Under the pieces are notes generated by a model. That model had not been told where the DNA came from, did not search any database, and saw only the letters and a program-made list of their open reading frames with translations. Below, in pieces: positions 52,401 through 64,000 of a DNA stretch of 64,000 bases (the stretch's first letter is position 1; each line of letters begins with the position of its first letter). The translations under genes were made by a program, and so were the position numbers. The stretch comes from Luidia sarsii (lineage: Eukaryota; Echinodermata; Asteroidea; Paxillosida; Luidiidae): assembly GCA_949987565.1 (NCBI GenBank), contig OX465118.1:7439564-7503563 (forward strand). Direction: 5' to 3'.

Positions 52401-55400
52401 AAGAAACCAAACTCACCCTGCTGATGTACTGGTAAGTTGGAGTGACCACAAGCACAAGCACCAATTCATGAAGCACTTCTTAATCATCAAGTCTCTGTTG
52501 ACTAAAAGAGTTGACTAAAGTCCCTGTCTTCCTCTCCTCTCTTCCTCTCCCCTCTTTCTCCATCCTTCTGCATCCCTCCCCATTTATGTCTATCTCTCTC
52601 ACCCTCTTTCTTTCTGCCTCTCTCCTCTCTCTATCTCTCCCCTCTTTCTTTCTCCCTCTCTGCCTCTGCCTCTTCCACTTTCTCTCATCAATCTGTCTCT
52701 CAATCTCTCCTTCCCCCTCTGTCTCTCTCCCCATATCTGTCTCTGTCTCTCTCCTCTCCTGTTTCTCTCTTCAATTCCCCTTTTCTCTCTGTCTCTGTTT
52801 CTCTCTGTCTCTCTCTGCACCCTCTCTCCCTGTCTGTCTGTCTTTGTCTCTGTCCCTGTCTCTGTCTCTCTCCTCTCCTGTTTCTCTCTTCTATTCCCCC
52901 TTTCTCTCTGTCTCTGTTTCTGATCTCTGTCTCTCTCTGCACCCTCTCTCCCTGTCTGTCTGTCTTTGTCTCTGTCCCTGTCTCTGTCTCTCTCCTCTCC
53001 TGTTTCTCTCTTCTATTCCCCCTTTCTCTCTGTCTCTCTCTGCCCCCTCTCTCTCCCTGTCTGTCTGTCTCTGTCTCTGTCTCTGTCTCTGTCTCTGTCT
53101 CTGTCTCTGTCTCTGTCTCTGTCTCTGTCTCAGTCTCTGTCTCTCATGAAACACCTTCAGTTGCTTGTCTGCTCTGGTACCCGCCACTTCACCACCAAGC
53201 ACCCTCGCTGGTGGTTCATCAACGTGGCCAACTGTAACCAGCAGAGCCCGACCCAGGGCATCTTCCTGCAGTACAAGCTGAACATGACCAACGGACTCCA
53301 TCCCCTTGACAAGAACTTCTCGGCCGATGAGCGCTGTGAGCCAAATTGCACACATTCAATAGCCAACCTGAGTCTAGGACAGACAACTGTCATTTCAACA
53401 GCAAACAAAGAACCACATTAAGTAGAAGACAAACTTTACTAGATGGAAATACACATTGCCCATTGTCAGTTGTAAAAAAATACATAGCCTGATTTCTTGA
53501 TCCTAGCAGGACCATTCTATTCTAGTCAGAAATCCCCTTTGTTACCATCTCTTTTCATGAAGACTAATTGTCTGAACAAAGACACCAGACTGATTTGAAA
53601 TCCAAGACACAAAATCTTTAGGAATGATCATAGGCTCTTTCCATACATTGTTGTAATTCATTCACTGCAATGATTTATGTAGGCCTATATTGTGTATACC
53701 CATTAATTGTCTAAACAAGTGAACTTTAAAGAGGATGAATTGTATCAAAGAAAAGTCGAAAACAGTTTGACATGCCTGAAAAATGTTGGCCAATTTTTAG
53801 ATGAAATGATGTATTCACTTGTTTTGGGATGATTTGAAAATGAGCTGTGTATTGTGAATGTGTTTGTTTAGATGAGCACTTGAGCACAGGGTTGCTGGTT
53901 TTGATGTTTCTTTTCTGTGTTTTTGTGTTCATTTCAGACACCCTGCAGACAAGTATTGCCTTCGCTGTGCTGTACTTTCTCATGATGCTGACTGGAATGT
54001 ACTACAAGTGTATGTTGATCAACTTGTTCTCCTTTTGGGGGATTAAACTTTTATTCAAGGGCATACATTACAATGCTTAATATAGGGCCAAGCTGAGCAG
54101 AATGTAACATGTGCCCTTTACTAGAGAAGTGAGCATGGATAAGATTCCAGCATTGCTTGAGCAGACTCTAGACTCATGATACTTGGTATCTGCTCTCCCA
54201 CCCAGCAGATATATCAGGTTTTCTACTCGGATAGACCCCCTCCCTCATTATTCAAAGAGACGATGGCTTCTCATTTCAAGTTTCAAAGGTGGCCCCTCAA
54301 TTCAATCCTTTTCACAGCCTGCCAAAGGGATGAGATTGGCTGATGGGTATATTCAGACACAGCTGAGCTTCAAATGCCATTTGAAGCTGATGATGTTATA
54401 GTGCAATGACCATTGAGCACAACTTAAATCAGGTCAAATCTGGAGGACGGCCTTGTGATTTTGGGTTTGTTTTGCTTCCTCGCTCCTCAGACCAAATGGC
54501 CAAGAAGAGGCTGCTGCACTCCACCTATCAGCTCTTCTTCACCTCCCTTTGCTTGCAGTTCCTGGCACTCCTATGCCTCATCATTGCCCTGGGAAGCTTT
54601 GCCGGAGACGGCATTGAAATGCCCACCCTCAAGACCATCGGTAAGGGGCAGTAGCCACAGGCTAGCCATGTGCCATTGGCAAACTCAATTTGCTCAGTAT
54701 GGAGTAAAAGAGCATAAGAGTAACTCTCATCAAACAGCATTATCCTGTGTACCACAAGTTAGGGCAAAGCTCTCCCCACTACATAGTAACTTTAAGACCA
54801 CTTGGGCTGAAGATCAAGACCACTGGTTGGGGCCCCCTACATGAAGCTAGCCATGTTTCTTGAGCAATTGCCTCCTAATAAACTCAAAAACAGAATAAAG
54901 CCGCGTCCGCACTGGACTTAAAATGGGTAAACTAACCGAGCAAATGGGTAAATTGACCATTTTAAGTCCAGTGCGGACAGCCAGAAAGTTTTCCTCCCAG
55001 GTAACTTACCCGACTCCAGTGGGTAGTTTAACCGACCAACTTCTGCCCGGTTAAATTGACCAGGTCAGTTTAACCGAGCCGAAAAGTCCAATCCGGACAC
55101 GACGTCTCGGTAAACGACTCGGTAAAAAACCACATCCGGCGCCCCGCATTGCCAGAGGCCCTAAATACCACGTGACGTGCCATGGTCCCAATACAACAAT
55201 GTTGTTTACTTTTCGAGCAGGGTCGACGTGTCGTAGTTTTATGGTATTTACATCCGGTGAAAGGTCACCACCATAGCGCCCTCTTGCGTTTATACGCGCC
55301 AGTCGGTTAGTTTTACTGCGTCGTCTCGGTTAGTTTACCCGAGTCGAAAGTCCAAGTGCGGACGCCGGGAAGATTTACCCATTGGAATGTTACCCACGGG

Positions 55401-58400
55401 CTCGGTAAAAAATAAGTCCAGTGCGGACGCGGCTTAAGTCCCACAAAACAGAATCATGGGCACATCAAATGAGGACAGTTTGCAAGAAAAGAGAATTTAG
55501 ACAATTTTTCAGATTCAAGATTGAAGCGCCGACACCATTTTTATTCAAGATGAAAATCATGGGTGATGATGAGGGCCGCACAAAAGCCAGTGAAGTTTTC
55601 TGAGCAGTGGCTTCAACATGAATTAAGTGGCAGAATAAGTAAAAGTAACAGCATTACCCTGAAAATGGGAAACATTACCAACATTTCAAGTCAAGTTAAG
55701 TCAACACGCATCACGTACCGTACATGTAGGCACTATGATAAGTCTGGTGCTGACAATTTCAAATCATTGCATGCTGCTTGGACAAGGCACTGGGTTATAG
55801 AGGAACTGAAAGTGATGATTCTCTATACTCTGCCCTCAATCCTTACACTCATTGCAGGACATGTCATCTCCTCCATTGGTGATGTGGTGTTTGTTCTGAT
55901 GCTGATGCTGGTGGGCAAAGGGTATACCATCACCAGGTAAATGCCCATGGTATTGCACACAGCAATAACCCTGAATCCAAAATAGAATCTACTGACAAAT
56001 GGTTTGTGTGTTAAATGCTCTCAGTGGTCAGATCAGCTCTTGACATATTACATGCTTCACTATTTGACAGTTAGGATTTCCAGATTGAGTAGAAGATGGG
56101 ACGCTCCCTTCAGGACTCAGAATATGAATGCCAAGGGTGGAGCACACTCCAAAAGGACCAGGCTAAGAGAAAGTTTGGTTCAATCTGAGGTTTTAATGTG
56201 TGCTTGGAATCTACCTTAAGAAATCAATGATGGGGCTACAGCCCATCCTACAAGACAAATGTGGGCCACTATAAACATCTGTAGAGCAACTAGGACATCA
56301 AGTTAATACCAGCTGATACCCATGCATGACTGCATTGACTTCTTCCTTTCCAACAGACCTAGCAATTGCTTCTAAGCTTTTGACTCTGAATTCAATGGTC
56401 AAACAAAACATCAGCACTCTTATTTGAAAAAGAGTTTTTATTTTCAGCATTGATCTGTGTGTATTTTTTGGTTGCAGGGGCCGCATTAGCACCTCAGGAA
56501 GCGTCAAGCTGGCTATCTTCATCTGCCTCTATGCCTTGACCTTTGTCTTCCTGTATGCCTATGAGCACCTGGCCTTTGACCCCCGCGACGCAGTCTTCAT
56601 CTACGACAGTCCGGCCGGGCTGGGCCTCATCATCCTCCGCTGCATCGGTTGGTTCCCTGCAACAATCATCCATCATTTGTTTGTACATTGAATCAGAGTG
56701 GGGACCCGTGATGAATTGGCGCACTGGTTCCCACATCGGATATCCACTTGTTGGATGGAGGGAACCAGTAGATGAATCATCAGTGTAGGCCCTTTATGAA
56801 ATGAAGGCTTAGGCTCTGACTGTGGTCTCATTTCTCTGACCGTCATAATGACATAGGTATTAAGAACAAGCTTTGGACCTCATCGGGTTGAACAGGACAC
56901 CAACTTTTGATTAGTTCACCGAAAAACAGACCTCATATGGAGACAAGGCCTGAACCTGAGCTTAATCCAGGAATTTGTAAACGTCCCTTCAATCCTGATA
57001 CCTACATGTAGTATTAGACTGTCAGTTTCTAAATGCATTTAGATTCTTAGTTTGTTTACCGACATAATCAGGCTTGAGGAGAGACTACAGGTCTGCTTAA
57101 AACAATGGTCCGCAGTGCATTTCAGTTGATGAGCCGATGTCTGGCTGGTCTTGTCTCAGGAATCGTGTGGCTGTACTACTGCGTGTTCTTCACCATCAAG
57201 CACTACCGTGACAAGATAAAGTTCTACGTGCTCTTCATGCTGTTCTATGCACTGTGGTTCGCTGCCGAGCCCATCATGATTGCAGTGGCCAATGTCTACA
57301 TCCCGATGTATATGAGGTGAGTTGAGGATTTGTCTCACAGACCACCATCCATCCTATATCTCCACTCCCCAGAGGTCATTTTCCTGGCTCAGCACACAGT
57401 TCAAGTCACTGCACACAGTGAGTCTATTCCTCAGGATCCATATTGGTCTTACAGCTTTGATGAGAGGCAGTAAACTCACCAAAAACTTAGCGAGCACGAA
57501 GAGCTACTTGCTGAGCCAACAGCATCCAATGATTTCTTTGCTCAGCAGATAGCTCTCTTGTGCAGCAGCCTTCAGTGGTAAACTCAAGGATTCTGGGTCT
57601 AACACAGATCCTGCCACTGTCTATTCTTAATCATCTCTCCCGTAAATGTTCTTCCAGAGCCAAGATAGTGAATGGCGTGTACTGGACCATGCTGTTCCTG
57701 GGACACATGGTCTTCCTGGTGCTGACTCGACCTGACTGCACCAATGAGTACTTTCCTTTCCACATCAAGACCAACCAGGTACGCTGGCTGAATAGTATGC
57801 ACAGATCCAAGGCACAAGACACAGTGCAAGGGTGAAGGGGCTCTCTCTCTGTACCAAGTTCTGATTAGATGAAGGATTTCCAAAATGAACAAAATATTAC
57901 CGTACTGTGATCAGTCTGTGGGATTGGATAATAAGAAAAGAAAGTTTGAAATGTACATAGTTTGATTGAGATCGAAGATTTCTTAAGAGACCAAGGTGGA
58001 GCACAAAAGTATTGTGCTTTGTCTGTAGGATTTGATGATAGAGAAACAGAGGATTTAAACAAACATCTGAACAAAAACCAGTATCTTTTCTAATTCTACC
58101 ACATGTTATAATTCCATGTTCTTCATCAAACTCGCCGAGTCACCAAGGTCGAGTCTTGAGTCACGAGTCATAGCAATCTGGTCAGAGTCTGTTTAATTTT
58201 CAGAGGTTTTCCTCGATTCTTGACCCAGGTGACTGCAATGATCATGGATGAGGAGGATGCTACACCAATGCCCAATCCCTTCATCGGCCAGTCACTCACT
58301 CGCTCTCTGACCAACCTCTTCACCAACGTCGGACCTCAAAAAAAACCCGAGGTGGGCTTGCTTGCTTAATGCTGAGACCTCAAAGCACTCTCACCATCAG

Positions 58401-60115
58401 CCATCGTGTTTGGATGGACGTACACGATGTGCTGTGCCACAAGGCTTGAAGAGATGTGTGACTGTGGGATGCATGGCTACTGTTTATCATGCATTTACAA
58501 TTTGGAATTGATAAGTGAGCTGGGTACTAGACTGACATTTGACCAGGTATCTGCAGGCCATTTCAGTGAGCAGACATTGCTCCACTTCATCCATGTCAGT
58601 AGCTCAATAGTCCCAATCAAATGAATCAGCAAAAGTCACCACAGCAAGATTTCTATTTCCAAAATCCAATAGTTTGGCCGTCACTAATGGTTACTCAGCA
58701 AGAGTCCTTTGCTATTCCTGACTATTACTGATCTCCATATGTCCGTCTGAAAATCTCTACAAGCGATCTAGAGCAAGTCACTCTGACCAGAGAGTGCACT
58801 CACTGCAGATGCGGTCTGGCTTGACTGTGACTTCACCATGAGTTTGGCTCAGAAGGTTGTGATTTGTGATGATTGCACGTCATTCAAGCATTCCTTGTGT
58901 TGCTTTTCCTCCCCCTCCTCAGCCTGCAACCAAACCAACCCCAGCTACTGCCGGAGAACAGGTACAGAACCCACTCCACCACTAGAAAAAAAATTACTAT
59001 AAAAAATCCCTCCTTCGAACAGTTTGTGGTCTCCCTAAACCTGCCTCTTGTATCTATTGGGAAACACCTGAAGGCTAAAGTTACATGAAGGGTATCCATC
59101 ACATTTCAGAGAGCATTATACAAATGTCTGTCTACACTCTCAGTTCTGTCCCCAACAAACCATTGCCTAGACAACCCTGTCTCTCATGTTGTCCTTGGTC
59201 ATTTCATTTCAGTGTTATCTACTTCTTAGGGCAGAAATCCTTCACTAATTCTCATTTTCTCAAGCTGTTGTTAGAAACCAAGATCCTCTTGAAGATTTCT
59301 AGAAAACGGCCATTAGCTAACGTCATGTATGTTTGTGTGTGTTTTGTGTTCATCCAGGCTTCCCGCGGACCGAACTATTCCATCTTTTGTGTGGAGAAAG
59401 AGAATCCTGCAGTGCTGGTGGTGAGTTCTGAAAGCAATCACACTCTCTTCACACATAGGCTGGTGCCACTTCACATTACGCAACCCTTCAGATCCAAACC
59501 AATATCAGATTTCAAGTCAATCTTGATAAGCATCACTTGAGATGTATCTCCAACCTGGGTTTGCCCTACACACAATTAAAGACTGTACGCTCAATGCTTT
59601 GTCCAATTGACTGCTGAAAATTGAAAAACAAAACACTGGGAGATCGGGTGGATTTGATCCTGCGACTTCTACTTTCTAGTGCAGACGTCTTAACCACTGG
59701 ACCACTGAGCACTTCAAGGTCGTGTATAGCGGCGAGTATACTGCATTGCATTCAGGTCTACATTGAGACTTGTCATTGGAAATCTTGCTTTGTCAAAGGA
59801 TGACTGTTTCAAGCTTCTGTGAAATTGGAGACTGACTACCGGTATCTCTGCCCATCTCCCCTCCATTCCCCGCTCTGTCAGTTGGAGGACGAGAACCAGA
59901 TTCAGCTGACCATCAAGCCGACCACCTCCGACCACCAGAAGCCGGCCGGTCCTCCTCCTCCTCGTCAGGCCCCCACTGATCAGACCAAGGAGGTGCCGCC
60001 AGCCCGCCTCTTCACCGTCACCCAGAGCCTGAAGGACCTCGTCAACAAGCAGGCGTCCGACGACTCTGACTTTGTTGAGATCCCCCTGGACGATCTCACC
60101 ATCTCCGACATCTAA
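49462..60115 (+). CDS. TMEM145: TMEM145-like seven-transmembrane GOLD-domain (GOST family) protein, 15 coding exons
   Basis: Coding exons: 49462-49566, 51048-51125, 51749-51829, 52155-52256, 53161-53335, 53938-54009, 54491-54640, 55858-55936, 56478-56647, 57160-57316, 57658-57778, 58229-58351, 58923-58961, 59358-59420, 59882-60115; phases join into 582 codons. Layout: signal peptide (MPMAFGLVLAAVFLLLAG, residues 1-24), a lumenal GOLD-like beta domain with cysteines and possible N-glycosylation sites (NVT, NMT; about 30-180), seven membrane segments (about 183-430, including LMLVGKGYTITRGRIS, YDSPAGLGL and KIVNG), and a cytoplasmic tail with PPPP and acidic LDDL motifs (431-582). GOST proteins act in Golgi/secretory membranes and at the cell surface; GPR180 and TMEM87 are relatives. 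The KGYTITRGRIS loop and KIVNG motif favour TMEM145 over GPR180. The ATG at 49462 has A at -3 and starts the signal peptide. The weakest junction is the donor at 56648 (GTTGGT). Confidence 0.85.
49567..51047. other. intron 1 of the TMEM145-like gene
   Basis: It includes a TAG/CTA microsatellite at about 49742-49836 and AT-rich sequence with poly-A runs near 50265-50440. No internal gene is supported. Confidence 0.6.
52515..53147. repeat. CT-rich array forming the tract before the exon 5 acceptor
   Basis: More than 600 bp of CTCTGT/CTCTCC words, with a module of about 110-120 bp (CACCCTCTCTCCCTGTCTGT ... TTCTCTCTGTCTCTG) repeated about three times, ending in a pure (CTCTGT)n run near 53068-53130. 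The acceptor CTTCAG of exon 5 follows 13 bp later. It makes an extremely long polypyrimidine tract. The open frames in it are artefacts. Confidence 0.9.
53336..53937. other. intron 5 of the TMEM145-like gene
   Basis: About 53440-53530 holds a decayed family A piece (ATACATAGCCTGATTTCTTGATCCTAGCAGGACC). Otherwise nothing is recognised. Confidence 0.45.
54897..55436. mobile_element. MITE family E, copy 3, intact
   Basis: TAAAGCCGCGTCCGCACTGG... and ...CCAGTGCGGACGCGGCTTA are terminal inverted repeats. A second inner inverted copy of the end (CATTTTAAGTCCAGTGCGGAC near 54957) lies close to the left end. About 540 bp, in intron 7 of the TMEM145-like gene. Confidence 0.8.
57385..57585. repeat. 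decayed foldback related to the element at 11313-11713
   Basis: GGCTCAGCACACAGTTCAAGTC, CAGTAAACTCACC and GCTCAGCAGATAGCTCTC...GCAGCC follow the order of the longer element. It lies in intron 10 of the TMEM145-like gene. Confidence 0.5.
59640..59712 (-). mobile_element. tRNA-like SINE relic, second family
   Basis: On the minus strand, TGGTCCAGTGGTTAAGACG (A-box-like) and AGGATCAAATCC (B-box-like) have tRNA-like spacing. There is no complete acceptor stem, so a SINE head is more likely than a tRNA gene. Confidence 0.4.
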
Positions 60116-61260
60116 CTCCACAACTTCCATCACTCCCACTTTCCAAGATGCTACTTTTTTTTTTACTTTTTTTTTTTTTAAATTGGTTCTCACATCAAAC
60201 ATTCATGGAAAGAAATCACACATGTCACAAAGTACAGGACAGGGTATGATTTCAAAATCAGACATTTGCAAAGTTGATTTGACTGATGCAACATCCCGCA
60301 TTCTTTTGCATTCCAAATATGCTTCTTGTAGACTTTCGACTGAAGCGTTTGCTTCAGAGAAACACGGGTCGGGAAGGAGACAGATCACTGGAAGACAGTT
60401 TTTTGGCGAGTCCACCGATGTAACTCCCCCTTTAAATATTTTAAGGATTAAACAAACATACTCTCATGGGACTATTAGGGCCGACCATACTTGTTCAACT
60501 CTAATGGTTTTATACTTTATTGCCCCCATACAAAAGAACAGTATGGTCTACAGTCCCATGCAATTTAGGGCCAGTCCACAGCTTGTTTCCCCGGTTATTT
60601 AATTGAAACATTTGTCCCCCCATAGGAATGAACCCAATGCTTAGAAAGCCAAGGACTTTTGTGTCCTTCTCGTCCCTGGTGGAGCTGTTTTCAGGAAGGG
60701 ACTTTTACAAGAGCAAAAGGTCATCAGTCTTAATAGGCAGCAGGTCCCTATCTTGAGCACACCAAGACATTGTAGCCGTTTCCACCAGGGACATTCATTG
60801 ACGCCAGAAATTGACTGACAGCTCTGTCTCCTTCCCGCGACTCTCGGCAAGACTGGAACACCCGGGAGTCCAGTTCCTTGCCGCTGCATATGCCTCTCTT
60901 CATCTCTACGGTTGATGTGCTGGGACTTTGTTGCTACACCGAGTCGTTTCACAAAGACATTGCACATTTCAATCACTGGCAATCAACCGTCAGTAGATCT
61001 GATTAATGTTTGGATGGCAAAATAATGCTCAGTCACAACATGTAGATGTCAGAAGCCACTACTGTATAGAACATCCATGAACAGTGTGTGGCATCAGTCT
61101 TGCTTTTTCATTTACAGGCTTTATTCAGGAGATATGATTTAGATTACGGTTTACAATGGGGATGTTTAATTTATGTACAAGGGTGAAATCAATCTACTTT
61201 TACTCTGTAAAAAAACATTGCATCTTGGATCGTCTGGGAGTCCTGTCACTTATAACATCA
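60116..61260 (+). other. 3' UTR and flank of the TMEM145-like gene
   Basis: It starts with two poly-T runs (about 60155-60180). No clear AATAAA close to the stop; GATTAAAC near 60447 is a weak candidate. No further gene recognised. Confidence 0.4.
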
Positions 61261-61269
61261 CAGTGACAA

Positions 61270-61372
61270 CATGTGGGTTGCCACAGTTACTTTGACTGGA
61301 CTGGGATTGGAACCCGAGACCTTTTGTTTTGCGTAACAGTGCTCTTATCATCTGAGCTATCCAGCCCTTAGA
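61270..61372 (-). mobile_element. tRNA-derived SINE, minus orientation
   Basis: Read on the minus strand: GGCTGGATAGCTCAGATGAT (A box), GGTCTCGGGTTCCAATCC (B box), then CAGTCCAGTCAAAGTAAC. This is the best-preserved A/B pair of the family in the window. Confidence 0.7.
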
Positions 61373-61793
61373 TGGTGGCCTTCCCAAATAGTCAACTAGT
61401 CTTTGCCCGGGTGACTCGCGCCCCACCCCGGCAAAGACTAGTTCGCTATTTCGGAAGGCCACCATGTAAGGTTTACGTGGTGACCTTCCCAAATAATTAT
61501 AGTCAACTAGTCTTTGACGGGGTGACTCGCGCCCCACCCCGGCAAAGACTACTTCACTATTTTTGAAGGCCATCATGTAAAGCTGAGATGGTGGCCTTCC
61601 CAAATTGTCAACTAGTCTTTGCCCGGGTGACTCACGCCCCACCCTGGCAAAGACTACTTCACTATTTTGGAAGGCCACCATGTAAAGCTGAGATGGTGGC
61701 CTTCCCAAATTGTCAACTAGTCTTTGCCCGGGTGACTGGCGCCCCACCCTGGCAAAGAATAGTTCACTATTTGGGAAGGCCACCATCTCAGGG
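61371..61793. repeat. tandem palindromic array of the SINE leader, four hairpins
   Basis: The unit of about 105 bp is itself a palindrome: GATGGTGGCCTTCCCAAATTGTCAACTAGTCTTTGCC...GGCAAAGACTAGTTCACTATTTGGGAAGGCCACCAT. Four units lie head to tail between a minus-strand SINE (left) and a plus-strand SINE (right). The frames on both strands translate this repeat and are not genes. Confidence 0.8.
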
Positions 61794-61900
61794 CTGTATA
61801 ACACATTGTGGTAATTGGGCTGGTACGCAAAACTAGACATCTCAGGCTCAAATCCAGTCAAAGTTATATTTGCCACTTTTTCAATTTATTTTCATTTGCT
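61790..61900 (+). mobile_element. tRNA-derived SINE, plus orientation, degraded
   Basis: GGCTGGTACGCAAAACTAGACATCTCAGGCTCAAATCCAGTCAAAG followed by TTGCCACTTTTTCAATTT, the tail type also seen at the two gelsolin exon acceptors. The A box is partly deleted. Confidence 0.55.
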
Positions 61901-62384
61901 CACAAAAATCATACTTGAGGTTTGCTATCAGAGAAAATTCAACCTCCTGGGAGCAAAGGACTTTGGACAAAATGGAATTTCATTAAGAGACACAAACCAG
62001 ACTTGAAATTCTATTCGTCAAATTGGAGAATAACTCTTAGGAGTCGAGATAACATTCATTCATATTAATGGTGGAGAAATACATCAAAGCATAGAATATG
62101 GCCCAAAGGGGGCCGGAGAAGGGATGACAACATGAATGAAATTGAAAAATGACTTTCTAAATGGTGATTCCAGAGAGTAGAAGGGAAGACCAGCTAGAAG
62201 GGAATTTGAAAAGTTAAGCTGACACACTTAACTGGACACACACACAGCATGTGTCTCGAGTACTGAGCGTACTGGTGTCACAAAGGTGACAGATTTGGAG
62301 TACTAACATCTATCCAAAATACAGCAAGCATGTCTGTATAGAAGGGTGATTCTGTGAGGAAAAACACAGATTGCCTATCTCTCA

Positions 62385-62770
62385 CACGTTAAGCCAATGT
62401 GCTTGACGAGTGTGTTGAATAAACCAACATACAGGATCTTGCCAAAAACAGGCAATTCCATTGACAACTAAAAACCAAAAACCAAAAAAATAATAAAAAA
62501 CCAAACCACAACCAGTTCTTTATGAACATCGAGTGACGACTGTCATTCACTGCGATTCCACGGAACAGTGGAATACCACTTTCACATGTTAAGCCGTTAT
62601 GCTTAACAAGTGTGTTGAAACAACCCAACACACAGGATCTTGCCAAAAACGGGCAATATCATGGACAACCAAAAACTAAAAAAACACAACAAATATAACC
62701 AGTTCTTATAATGAACGTCAATTGATGACTTTGTCATTCACGGTGATTCCTCAGCAAAAAGGAACACCTG
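62385..62770. repeat. tandem duplication of about 195 bp
   Basis: CTCTCACACGTTAAGCC...GTGTGTTGAATAAACCAACA...AGGATCTTGCCAAAAACAGG returns as TTTCACATGTTAAGCC...GTGTGTTGAAACAACCCAACA...AGGATCTTGCCAAAAACGGG, each followed by ACCAGTTCTT...GTCATTCAC and a GTGATTCC word. A third, shorter relative (GTCATTGACGGTGATTCC) lies near 62940. Confidence 0.75.
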
Positions 62771-62803
62771 TCTTATGGGGAGAAGTTGATATGAATTGTA
62801 ATC

Positions 62804-62998
62804 ATGTACGAACCAAAACCAGCTGAACTAGCTTCACTGCTGCCCAAACTCATCCGCAGCTTCCAGATTAGGGACGACTCAATTCTCACCAACCAGGTTT
62901 TATTAGGAGATGCATCAAGATTTATAGCCATGACCACTGAGGTCATTGACGGTGATTCCGAGGATACAAATGAAAAAGGAACACCAGTTTTGTAGCTT
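62804..62998 (+). other. short open frame of unknown status
   Basis: A 63-codon frame (MYEPKPAELASLLPKLIRSF...) ends at a TAG. Its second half overlaps a piece related to the duplicated block before it, so it is more likely repeat than gene. No domain recognised. Confidence 0.15.
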
Positions 62999-63890
62999 GA
63001 GAGCACAACTGAGTATCATGTATTTATCACAGCACAGTGCAAATTGCTGAATGAACTTATTTATACCAATATATAGCGTCTGCAGCTTATATCAACCAGA
63101 GTTATCTGTACAATCATCATTTAATACCGGAAATCCTTTACAAATGTTATATCTTACATCAATTGGCCGACTCCATGGAGTGAGTTTCCTGGCCCTGGGT
63201 TATCAAGCATAAATATCTATCACGTGACTGCTCAGTCACACATCATTAGTCTTCAAAATTCTAGTCAACTGGAAATAATTGGTAGGCATTTTTTCGGCTC
63301 CATAACAAATTTAACTCTGGATAAAGAACAACAAAAATACTGTATACTATCAGCTCTTGAGACAGCATGAATTGAATAAAAATTGAAACCAAAATCCAGC
63401 TTATCACTATCAGTTGCATAGATTGTGTTTGTTGGTCCTTTGTCTATTTGCATGCTTCATACTAAAATGGCAAAGAAAAAAACATTAATGAATCCCTAAT
63501 TCCTTCTAGAAGTTCATTCTGCTCCAATATAATCATAAATCTTGAAATTCAACAAATCTTTGACTTACAAGGCCTAGTCTAAGGCCATTGGCTATGCCTT
63601 CACATTACACATGAGTCTATTCAAGCTACCATCTACTGCAATGAGCCAATGTCCCATAGATTTGTGCACTACTTCCAGCTGTAGCCATTGAACTTGAATG
63701 TGGTCACACAAAAGGCTGCAAAGATTGCAAGCAGGAACAAAAGTTGTGAGTAAAATGCAAAACAAATGTACAGACAGGACGCAATCTACCATGTGGAGTA
63801 AAGCTATCTAAATCACAACTATTTAGTATTACAATTGCCTGCAATCATAAAAATACAACTCAATACAACAATCTACTATGTGCAGTAATG
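62999..63890. other. intergenic, nothing recognised
   Basis: AT-rich sequence. About 63805-63865 matches the dispersed repeat at about 47873-47935. No gene. Confidence 0.35.
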
Positions 63891-63904
63891 TTAAATGGTT
63901 CTGC

Positions 63905-64000
63905 ATGACTGGCGCCCCCACCGGGCAAAGAAAGTTGACTATTTTGGGAAGGCATGCTGGATAGCTCAGAATGAGGGTGATGAGAGCACTGGTACGTTAA
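63905..64000 (+). mobile_element. tRNA-derived SINE cut by the window end
   Basis: CTGGCGCCCCCACCGGGCAAAGAAAGTTGACTATTTTGGGAAGGC is the leader of the array at 61371, followed by GCTGGATAGCTCAGA...GAGAGCACTGGTACG, the SINE A-box region. The B box would lie beyond the window. Confidence 0.65.

Noticed and set aside
52511..53149. 212-codon Ser/Leu-rich frame
   Set aside because: Translation of the CT-rich intron array before exon 5 of the TMEM145-like gene.
59819..59881. ATG at 59819 as the start of a separate small gene ending at 60115
   Set aside because: The acceptor at 59880-59881 and the phase match the last TMEM145 exon; the upstream bases are intron.
61250..61876. 208-codon minus-strand frame with internal repeats
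   Set aside because: It translates the SINE leader array; all repeats in the peptide follow the DNA repeat.

Overview
Organism and overall character. The window is animal nuclear DNA: two gene families built of many short exons with canonical GT..AG introns, tRNA-derived SINEs, many foldback/MITE elements, piggyBac-type and hAT-like DNA transposons and long minisatellites. No prokaryotic operon, rRNA, bona fide tRNA gene or CRISPR is present. The protein families and the repeat style (TACATGTA-rich AT stretches, MITEs with a GGCCAATTTCATAG terminus, a SINE with a GGCTGGATAGCTCAGATGG head) suggest a marine deuterostome invertebrate, most likely an echinoderm. That placement is inference from memory, not a database result.

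Layout. All three supported host genes lie on the + strand. (1) 1953-17509: a three-repeat gelsolin/severin-like gene, 9 coding exons, 363 codons. Its introns hold a C-rich array (2.2-2.9 kb), a 25-bp minisatellite (4.8-7.0 kb), a 2.5-kb CCCCCAT array (7.25-9.79 kb), several MITEs and a dead piggyBac copy (14579-16910). (2) 17.5-32.5 kb: 3' flank and intergenic repeats, a candidate TATA promoter with a non-coding exon (24.8-25.16 kb), a perfect 47-bp inverted repeat, and a larger piggyBac-like element (about 26.76-31.27 kb) with a broken transposase on the - strand. (3) 32568-45024: a tandem paralogue of the gelsolin-like gene, 10 coding exons, 359 codons, with its own set of intronic arrays. 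(4) 45-49 kb: repeats, including an equal-length 351-bp duplication split by a copy of an intronic minisatellite. (5) 49462-60115: a TMEM145-like seven-transmembrane GOLD-domain (GOST family) gene, 15 coding exons, 582 codons. (6) 60.1-64 kb: SINEs, a palindromic SINE-head array and tandem duplications.

How the parts relate. The two gelsolin-like genes are a tandem duplicate pair whose products are predicted to be calcium-regulated actin-severing or capping proteins. Their first coding exon and the 128-nt exon share 68 and 80 identical bases in a row, flanking intron included, while the other exons are well diverged; this looks like recent gene conversion on top of an older duplication. The TMEM145-like gene is unrelated and acts in the secretory/Golgi membrane system. 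The most unusual non-genic content is the stop-free intronic minisatellites and a set of dispersed repeats that share a hammerhead-ribozyme-like hairpin layout.
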